Shown: positions 32,138 to 38,276 of the stretch, piece by piece
Layout: each line of letters begins with the position of its first letter
How positions within the stretch are numbered: the first letter of the stretch is position 1
NCBI GenBank assembly: GCA_020201035.1
Contig: JAIVHO010000042.1
Coordinates: 1-38,276 of the forward strand
Direction: 5' to 3'
Length of the DNA: 38,276 nt
DNA from: Bacteroidales bacterium
GTDB taxonomy: Bacteria > Bacteroidota > Bacteroidia > Bacteroidales > VadinHA17
Notes under the pieces: model-generated
The model's input: only the letters and a program-made list of their open reading frames with translations
What the model was told of the DNA's origin: nothing
The model's database searches: none
Program-made: the position numbers and the translations under genes

Positions 32138-33721
32138 TTACCAGAAGTAGGCATAGAAAGCAATTACTACTATTATTACTATTGCGGAATTGATCAAATC
32201 CCAGTTGTTCCAGCTTTCGCGGGTAATCCTCTTCTGCTCAGGTGTTGCAGAACCCAGATAGAGACCCTGTATTGCTGCGAGGTTTGGTTTTTCAGTAAAG
32301 AAGCTGACAATCACCATCACCAGAATCACAATCACGAAGAGAGCAATTTCATAATGGAGCCAGTTGGGCGCAACAAAAACGGAGTATATCATTCCGTCAG
32401 GATTTAACGCTCCTGCAAATACCTTAAGAAGAAGTCGGGTCATACCAAGTACAAATCCTGTAACCAGACCTGTGTAGCCTGCAGCCGCTGTTGTACGCTT
32501 TGAGAGCACACCCAGCAGGAACACTGCAGCAATACCCGGAGCAAGCAGCGACTGAACATCCTGCAGATACTCATACAGCACTTTCCCAAGTCCCTTCATT
32601 ACAGGTATCCAGAGTATCCCGAGAATCACAACCACAATTGTGGCCATGCGCCCTACAAAAACAAGTTGTTTTTCAGGAGCATCAGGCTTATATTTTTTAT
32701 AGAAATCGACAGTAAACAGTGTTGCTGAGGAGTTAAATAGTGAAGCCAGAGAGCTCATCAGCGCTGCAAGAATTCCACCCACCACAATACCTGTAAATCC
32801 GGCCGGAAGCAATTCCTTTACCATAAGGGGGAATGCAGCATCTGAGTTTTCAAGGTTCAGAAGGCCCTTTTCATTTAGTGCAAAGGCTATCATACCGGGA
32901 ATAAGGAATATAAATACAGGAGTAAGCTTTAGGTATGCTCCGAATATCGAACCACGACGTGCCTGTTTCTGATCTCTACCTGAGAGTACTCTCTGTACTA
33001 TGTACTGATCAGTACACCAGTACCAGAATCCAATTATGGCAGATCCAAGTATTACCCCCGTCCATGGAAATTCCGCATCCTTTGATGATCGTATCAGAGA
33101 TGTCATATCATCGCCGTATTCGTTTACGGGTACGGCTCTTACAACCTCCATAAATTCACCCCACCCGCCAATCTTGATAAGCCCCATTACCAGAACGGCA
33201 ATAGAGCCTATCAGCAGAACCGGTGTCTGCAAAACCGATGTATACAGTACAGCCTTCATCCCGCCAAATACCGTATAGACACCGGTAAGTATCACCAGTC
33301 CTATTGCGCTTATCCAGAAGAAATCAATCCCAAACATTGTTTCAATGCCAAAGACCTGCTTGAAGACAACGCCACCGGCATAGACCGTTACTGCCACCTT
33401 GGTAAGCACATAGCTGACCAGGCTGATAATTGACAGGAATGATCTTGAATGTGAATTGTACCGTCTCTCAAGAAATTCCGGCATAGTAAACACGCCACTT
33501 CGGGCGTAGAATGGCACAAATAACCACCCCAGCATCAGTATCATCCACCCCTGTATCTCCCAGTGGGCCATCGCCATTCCGCTTGAGGCACCTGCTCCCG
33601 CCAGCCCGACCAGGTGCTCTGACCCGATATTGGATGCAAATATGGAAGCACCAATAGCAATCCATGTGGCATCCAGGAGGAGACAGAACAGACCCAGAAC
33701 AATCCAGTCAATTATTGTCAT
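32138..33721 (-). CDS. SSS-family sodium/sugar symporter, first transmembrane region shortened
   Basis: The 527-residue sodium:solute symporter is presumably the arabinose importer from its position. Conserved segments are IAIGASIFASNIGSEHLVGL, WMILMLGWLFVPFYARSGVFTMPEFLE, GFWYWCTDQYIVQRVLSGRD and LFNSSATLFTVDFYKKYKP, with 12-13 further membrane helices. The N-terminus reads MTIIDWIVLGLFCLLLDATW. In this family the first helix is normally followed by a loop ending near DYFLAGR before the DATW-type stretch. About 24-28 residues seem to be missing in frame at residue 16-17. The effect on transport is unknown. It is the first gene of the arabinose locus. Confidence 0.88.
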   Translation of the reverse strand: MTIIDWIVLGLFCLLLDATWIAIGASIFASNIGSEHLVGLAGAGASSGMAMAHWEIQGWMILMLGWLFVPFYARSGVFTMPEFLERRYNSHSRSFLSIISLVSYVLTKVAVTVYAGGVVFKQVFGIETMFGIDFFWISAIGLVILTGVYTVFGGMKAVLYTSVLQTPVLLIGSIAVLVMGLIKIGGWGEFMEVVRAVPVNEYGDDMTSLIRSSKDAEFPWTGVILGSAIIGFWYWCTDQYIVQRVLSGRDQKQARRGSIFGAYLKLTPVFIFLIPGMIAFALNEKGLLNLENSDAAFPLMVKELLPAGFTGIVVGGILAALMSSLASLFNSSATLFTVDFYKKYKPDAPEKQLVFVGRMATIVVVILGILWIPVMKGLGKVLYEYLQDVQSLLAPGIAAVFLLGVLSKRTTAAAGYTGLVTGFVLGMTRLLLKVFAGALNPDGMIYSVFVAPNWLHYEIALFVIVILVMVIVSFFTEKPNLAAIQGLYLGSATPEQKRITRESWNNWDLINSAIVIIVVIAFYAYFW

Positions 33722-33888
33722 GATCAGTACTATTTAAATATTAATTTAAATTTATCAGCAACTTCAAACTTATGAAAAAATATTTAATGTACATATTACA
33801 CTTTTTATTTTTTTCTCACATTTTTTTACTTCACTTTTCTTAAATTGCATATTAAAACTAATTTCATACCAACCAAAAAATCAACTTT
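33722..33888. promoter_or_regulatory. AT-rich divergent promoter region of the symporter/araA unit
   Basis: This 167-bp gap separates the minus-strand arabinose locus from the plus-strand BNR gene. It is very AT-rich and holds one short palindrome, ATGTACAT (33787-33794), ~65 bp upstream of the symporter start. No clean TAnnTTTG box is seen on either strand. Regulation by AraR is expected but not shown. Confidence 0.35.
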
Positions 33889-36074
33889 ATGAAACCTTTA
33901 AAACACCTTTCCACCTTTATACCGCTGTTTGCGGTGATTTTAATGACTCTACAGGGTTGCAGGGAGCAGGTGAAAGAATTCAATGCCGGCATGCTGCAAA
34001 ACATAGAACTGAGGGAGATTGGTCCCGGTGCTATGGGAGGCCGGATCTCCGACATTGAGGTTCATCTGTCCGATTACAGCACTTTTTACATCTCCCCCTC
34101 CACCGGAGGAATCTTTAAGACCACCGATGGAGGGAAGAGCTGGGTTCCGGTTTTTGATGATGCAGGCACAACAGTATCAATAGGCGACATGGCCATATCG
34201 GAGTCGGATCCCGAAATTATATGGGCCGGTACAGGTGAAGGATCAGGTGAACAGAGTCCCTCATCGGTGGGTGACGGAATCTATAAATCAGTTGATGGTG
34301 GCCAGAGCTGGCAGAATATGGGTCTGGCCGGGAGTCGGCATTTCTCAAAGGTGGTTATTGACCCCTCAAACCCTGATATTGTTTATGCTGCTGCAACAGG
34401 AGCAAGATGGGGAGCAAATGAGGAGAGAGGAATCTTCAGAACCACAGATGGCGGAGTAACATGGGAAAAGGTATTGTATATTGATGATAATACAGGTTTC
34501 GGGGATCTTTTGCTGATGCCTGACGGAAAGACACTTTTTGCAACCTCCTGGTTTCAAAGAAGGAGTGCATGGGCCCATGTACAGAAGGGACCAACGAGTG
34601 GCATCTACCGGTCGGTTGACGGCGGCGACAACTGGGAGAAGATTGAGGAGGGTCTGCCGGGCGGCAACTCAGGCCGTATTGCAATAGCATATGCACCCTC
34701 TTTGCCCGAACGGATGTACGCAGTTTTTGAGAATGACACTGCAGGTTTCTTCAGGTCGGATGACGGTGGAGCAACGTGGGAGCCTAAGAACGGCAGGGTA
34801 AGGACATCATACTGGTACGGACGAATATATGTTGATCCCACTGATGCCGACAGGGTATGGACTATGGGTGTGAGGGTTCAGGAGACTACCGACGGAGGCG
34901 AGAGTTTCAGCATGGTAAGGATGGAAGATGTACACGTTGACCACCATGTAGTATGGTTTAATCCTGAAAACGGAAATGATATCCTGCTGGGGAATGACGG
35001 AGGGCTCTACCGCACTGCCGACAGGGGAGATACATGGACCTTTATTGCCAATTTGCCCATTTCACAGTTTTATGATATTAGTATTGACGACAGCACAACC
35101 TCTATATCGGTTCTCAGTTTGTTCACCGCAGCGGTGACCGTGGTGAGTCATGGAGCGTGATCAGCGATGACCTGAGCAGGGACTATGACCTTGACTCAAC
35201 ACTGGTGCTGGGACAGAAGCCGCTGCTAAAACCCTACAACAGTATGACCGCCCTGGCTGAATCGCCCCTGAAAAAGGGTCTTATCTACGCCGGCACCGAT
35301 GATGGTAATCTCTGGGTTACGGAGGATGACGGTGGCAGCTGGAAAGAGCTGACAACATTGATTCCCGGAGAACAGGCCAGGTTTATTACACGGATTGTTC
35401 CCTCGCGCCACAACGAGTCAACGCTCTATGTAGCTTACGGCCGGTTCTACGAGGCTGATGACCTCTCATCCTGGCTTTTTGTAAGCAGGGACAAGGGTAA
35501 CACCTGGAGCAGAATTGCTGAAGGCATGGATGCAGAAGCTGTGGTAATGGCTTTTGCAGAGCATCCGCTCAATCCGGATATGCTCTTTGCAGGTGTCCAT
35601 AACGGACTCTATATCTCGGCCAACGGAGGAGCCAGCTGGTCAAGACTGACAGGTTCACTTCCACACGTACAGGTTTCTGATATCGTCTTTTCGCCAGTGA
35701 GCCATGATATGATACTGGCTACCTACGGCAGGGGAATATGGATTGGCGACAACTTCTCCTTTGCCGGCTATATTACCAATGACATTGTTGCGTCAGGCAT
35801 GCATCTGTTTGAGCCTGTTGTAACGAAGGCGGCGGCTGACCCGACAGATAATTTTGAACCTGACCCGTTTACATTTTATGCACCCGACCCTGAAGCTGGT
35901 ATAGTAACAGATTTCTACCTCTCAGAAAGGCTGGCAGGGAAAGATGTTACCGTTACACTCTTTTCGGCGGCAAGGGAAGAACTTAAATCGGTTCAGGCAG
36001 AAGCAGCATCCGGATTTAACAGGGTTGTAATTGATTCCGGTGATCTGGAGCCAGGCAGTTATACATTCAATTAA
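33889..36074 (+). pseudogene. BNR/VPS10-type beta-propeller lipoprotein gene broken by an internal deletion
   Basis: The first frame (33889-35160) begins with a lipoprotein signal (LQGC, Cys24) and repeated Asp-box blades (GGIFKTTDGGKSWVP, GIYKSVDGGQSWQNM, GIYRSVDGGDNWEKI, GLYRTADRGDTWTFI). After PISQFYDISIDDS it goes out of frame and stops. The second frame carries on with HNLYIGSQFVHRSGDRGESW (from about 35095) and further blades (GNLWVTEDDGGSWKEL, GLYISANGGASWSRL) to 36074. Family members have a long segment between these two points, so a deletion of perhaps 100-200 residues that is not a multiple of three is inferred. The C-terminus, ending LEPGSYTFN, also looks short. Two separate proteins are less likely. 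Confidence 0.75.
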
Positions 36075-36112
36075 CTGAATAGTGAAACTTTAAATTCTCT
36101 GAATATTACATG

Positions 36113-36144
36113 ACAAAGCCGTCCTCAATAAGCGACGGCTTTGT
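36113..36144. terminator. Bidirectional terminator after the BNR gene
   Basis: ACAAAGCCGTC and GACGGCTTTGT form a perfect 11-bp stem with a 10-base loop. T-rich sequence follows on the + strand. Confidence 0.75.
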
Positions 36145-36266
36145 TTATATCCCTTTGCCGGTTTTCTCTCAGGAGTTATTCCAATACACTTTTTTTGCCG
36201 GTTGTCCCTGAAACCTTTGCCGTACCCTATATTGACTTCACCGGTGGCTTATTTTTCTAAAGGAAC

Positions 36267-36303
36267 AAAAGGCCGTCTCCTGATCAACACGAGACGGCCT
36301 TTT
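36267..36303. terminator. Bidirectional terminator of the clpS-nfeD-floA operon
   Basis: AAAAGGCCGTCTC and GAGACGGCCTTTT form a perfect 13-bp stem with T tails on both strands. It lies ~40 bp after the floA stop on the minus strand. The stretch between this and the previous hairpin shows nothing else. Confidence 0.9.
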
Positions 36304-36344
36304 GCCATACTATTTCGAAGGCTTATCGCCCGTAAACCTTTTTT

Positions 36345-37322
36345 CTATTTGGGTTGTTGTCCGCCCGACTTCGAGAGTGAGTCTCTCATATTGGTGTCAG
36401 ACTCAATATTCTTCATGCGGTAGAAATCCATAATACCCAGATTACCTGCCTTGAAGGCTTCTGCCATAGCAAGAGGAACCTGTACCTCGGCTTCAATAAC
36501 CTTGGCTCGTGCCTCCTGTGCCTTGGCCTTCATCTCCTGCTCAAGAGCAACAGCCATTGCCCTTCTCTCCTCGGCCTTGGCCTGTGCAATATTCTTATCG
36601 GCGTTTGCCTGATCCATCTGCAGTACTGCCCCGATATTCTTACCAATATCAATATCGGCAATATCGATTGAGAGTATTTCGAATGCCGTACCGGCGTCAA
36701 GTCCCTTTTCGAGAACCACCCTTGATATAAAATCAGGATTCTCAAGTACTTTCTTATGGTTATCTGATGAACCGATGGATGAAACGATACCCTCTCCTAC
36801 CCTTGCGAGTACTGTATCTTCACCGGCACCTCCAACAAGCTGCTTTATATTGGCCCTTACGGTCACCCTTGCCTTGGCTATAAGCTGAATACCATCCTTG
36901 GCAACTGCTGTTACGGGGGGTGTATCAATCACCTTGGGGTTAACAGACATCTGAACTGCTTCAAACACATCCCTTCCGGCCAGATCAATGGCAGTAGCCA
37001 TCTTAAAGGGAAGGTCAATATTTGCCTTTGAAGCACTCACCAGGGCGTGCACCACCTGGGCTACCCTTCCTCCTGCAAGATAATGGGCCTCCAGATCATC
37101 CCTGTCAAGTTTAATTCCTGCCTTGTCTGCTTCAATCATTGCACTTACTATTACTGTTGGAGGAACCTTTCTCCAGCGCATAAAAATAAGCTGCAGCAGA
37201 GATATCCTGACTCCTGAAACAAGAGCCTGGAACCAGAGTGGTATTGGTATCAGGTAAAGCAGAAGCCAGAGCAGAATAACGACACCGGCAATAATAATCA
37301 GATAAGTTCCGATAGGTTCCAT
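36345..37322 (-). CDS. floA: Flotillin-like protein FloA
   Basis: The 325-residue protein organises membrane microdomains. An N-terminal membrane hairpin (~6-50, [22 protein letters not shown] and [15 protein letters not shown]) is followed by the FloA/YqfA SPFH-like domain ([60 protein letters not shown]-type [34 protein letters not shown]). A helical, alanine-rich flotillin segment ([20 protein letters not shown]) precedes the C-terminus. It begins 6 bp after nfeD, the usual partner of floA. Confidence 0.95.
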   Translation of the reverse strand: MEPIGTYLIIIAGVVILLWLLLYLIPIPLWFQALVSGVRISLLQLIFMRWRKVPPTVIVSAMIEADKAGIKLDRDDLEAHYLAGGRVAQVVHALVSASKANIDLPFKMATAIDLAGRDVFEAVQMSVNPKVIDTPPVTAVAKDGIQLIAKARVTVRANIKQLVGGAGEDTVLARVGEGIVSSIGSSDNHKKVLENPDFISRVVLEKGLDAGTAFEILSIDIADIDIGKNIGAVLQMDQANADKNIAQAKAEERRAMAVALEQEMKAKAQEARAKVIEAEVQVPLAMAEAFKAGNLGIMDFYRMKNIESDTNMRDSLSKSGGQQPK

Positions 37323-37328
37323 AATATT

Positions 37329-37802
37329 TTAATTTATTTGTTTAACAATCAATCTGTTCTGCTCAATTTTAATCACCTCAATGTCAACATTCTGATCAAC
37401 ATATCTGTCGAGTGACCTTGCCTCATAAAACTCCCCGTTAACCATTACCTTACCCATAGGATTGAGTCGGGTAATGGTACGTCCGGTATCTCCGTTACTC
37501 ACCCGACCCTCTTCGGCCCGCACAAGATCAACCTTACCGTCTATTTCACGCGTAAGCATAAATTTCTTCCATGTACCCCATTTTAGCATCACCATTACGG
37601 TAACTACAACAAGAAGCACCACAGCACCCAGCACCAGAAACCCGACCAGATTACCGTGGTAGTAAAATGCCAGCACCACTGCACCGGTCATACTTATGGC
37701 GCCGCCAATACCTGCAACCGTTACCCCGGGAAGAAGCATAAACTCCACCAGAAAAAGAAGGAGACCCAGGACAACCAGAAAAATTACTATACCAAGTGAC
37801 AT
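37329..37802 (-). CDS. NfeD-family membrane protein
   Basis: The 157-residue NfeD protein lacks the ClpP-like protease domain. It has two to three membrane segments (LGIVIFLVVLGLLLFLVEFM, ISMTGAVVLAFYYHG, LVGFLVLGAVVLLVVVTVMVM). A C-terminal OB-like domain follows (GRVSNGDTGRTITRLNPMGKVMVNGEFYEARS, then DVEVIKI-type VDIEVIKIEQNRLIVKQI). NfeD proteins are encoded next to flotillins and are thought to work with them in membrane organisation. It is the middle gene of a tight operon (5 bp after clpS, 6 bp before floA). Confidence 0.93.
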   Translation of the reverse strand: MSLGIVIFLVVLGLLLFLVEFMLLPGVTVAGIGGAISMTGAVVLAFYYHGNLVGFLVLGAVVLLVVVTVMVMLKWGTWKKFMLTREIDGKVDLVRAEEGRVSNGDTGRTITRLNPMGKVMVNGEFYEARSLDRYVDQNVDIEVIKIEQNRLIVKQIN

Positions 37803-37807
37803 ATCGG

Positions 37808-38077
37808 TCAGATTATTATTTCAGAAGTAAGATTACGGTCCAGAAGAGCTATATGCATTGATTTGATGATGGTCTGTGACCCTTTCCTGATATCACAGCT
37901 GCCCCTGAAGTGTGTAATAAGAGCACACTGCTCAGCCTGCACCGGGTCATGACCACACACCTCCACAAGTGATTCAATCACATGATCAAAAGTGTTGAAA
38001 TCATCATTCAGCAGCACCAGTGTACTTTTATCACCGGTCTTCTGACTCTTACTTTCCGATACTGGTTTCTCCTTCAT
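37808..38077 (-). CDS. clpS: ClpS, adaptor of the Clp protease
   Basis: The 89-residue adaptor presents N-degron substrates to ClpA/ClpC-type unfoldases. A flexible polar N-terminus (~1-17) is followed by STLVLLNDDFNTFDHVIESL, the segment forming the substrate pocket, and the AEQCALITHFRGSCDIRKG helix-turn. ClpS usually has His-x-x-G here, seen as HFRG. Length is normal. It is the first gene of a short operon with nfeD and floA. Confidence 0.93.
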   Translation of the reverse strand: MKEKPVSESKSQKTGDKSTLVLLNDDFNTFDHVIESLVEVCGHDPVQAEQCALITHFRGSCDIRKGSQTIIKSMHIALLDRNLTSEIII

Positions 38078-38110
38078 CCTTCAATTCTTTTCAGATGGTA
38101 TTGCCTTGAT

Positions 38111-38275
38111 CTATTTATTGTAAAGCTCAAAAATCTCTCTGGCCCTCTCAAGCGGAATCTCACGCTCACCAAGATAGGCTACCACTTTAGCCCCTGCAAT
38201 ACCGTTCCTGTATATCAGATCGGCATAGCCGGAGGCACTCTCAAAAGTAAGAAATTTTCCGATTAAATACACTAT
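38111..38275 (-). CDS. C-terminal SPOR-like module of a protein cut by the right edge
   Basis: The frame is open from the window edge to a TAG at 38111, giving 54 residues: VYLIGKFLTFESASGYADLI, YRNGIAGAKVVAYLGEREIP and the final LERAREIFELYNK. The pattern (G-x-F-x-T-x-x-x-A-x-x-Y, then G-I-x-x-A-x-V-V-A-Y, then I-x-L/P) is the repeat found at the end of Bacteroidota SPOR-like, peptidoglycan-associated proteins. The N-terminus is outside the window, so the full architecture cannot be judged. It lies 33 bp upstream of clpS on the same strand. Confidence 0.7.
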   Translation of the reverse strand: MVYLIGKFLTFESASGYADLIYRNGIAGAKVVAYLGEREIPLERAREIFELYNK

Positions 38276-38276
38276 A

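Noticed and set aside
36202-36423. Plus-strand frame of 73 codons
   Set aside because: It runs across a strong terminator hairpin and antisense into floA.
1-38276. tRNA, rRNA or prophage genes
   Set aside because: No cloverleaf, rRNA-like segment, integrase or structural phage gene was recognised by reading both strands. A covariance-model scan could not be run.

Overview
The window reads as chromosome of a Bacteroidota bacterium, most likely of the Bacteroidales/Marinilabiliales type. The signs are -7 promoter boxes of the TAnnTTTG form, few Shine-Dalgarno sequences, many lipoproteins, a GWxTD-domain lipoprotein, an AraC/hybrid-kinase signalling cluster, a Nudix-type arabinose regulator, and an SSS sugar symporter next to GH127 arabinofuranosidases. 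No rRNA, tRNA, CRISPR array, insertion sequence or prophage was found.

Region 1 (1-11,100) is a patchwork of envelope and stress genes with several decayed genes. It holds a membrane-anchored protein with three helix-hairpin-helix repeats (cut by the left edge) behind a frameshifted OmpA gene, then an intact OmpA lipoprotein and a beta-barrel porin. The porin is followed by a telomere-like TTTAGG/TTAGG array. Next come a small barrel protein, an AraC-type regulator/hybrid kinase/response regulator operon, a CsbD-like stress protein, a second AraC-type paralogue, a broken OmpA-family lipoprotein gene, an ice-binding (DUF3494) lipoprotein, an HTH remnant, a universal stress protein and a DUF2892 membrane protein.

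Region 2 (11,100-22,270) is mostly housekeeping: an OLD-like AAA ATPase paired with a SpoIIE/PP2C phosphatase, an ABC-F ATPase, an acyl-ACP thioesterase with a pentapeptide-repeat insertion, a GWxTD lipoprotein, a TrmH/RlmB rRNA methyltransferase, an MscS-type channel and an M64 peptidase.

Region 3 (22,270-33,800) is an L-arabinose locus, all on the minus strand. Its order is SSS transporter, araA, Nudix-type AraR, araD, araB, and two GH127 beta-L-arabinofuranosidase lipoproteins. The enzymes release arabinose, import it and convert it to xylulose 5-phosphate. The repressor has a dead Nudix box, and a candidate operator lies between it and araD.

Region 4 (33,800-38,276) has a BNR/VPS10-type gene broken by an internal deletion, then floA, nfeD, clpS and the 3' end of an SPOR-like protein gene.

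The strongest unexplained signals are non-coding: (a) a ~145-bp leader, about 90% identical by eye, lying directly upstream of both uspA and araD and carrying a conserved 14-codon mini-ORF; (b) a 35-bp tandem array grown from the last codons of araA; (c) the telomere-like array; (d) a recurring pattern of internal deletions (two OmpA-type genes, the BNR protein and the N-terminus of the symporter), which suggests either active gene decay or an assembly problem.
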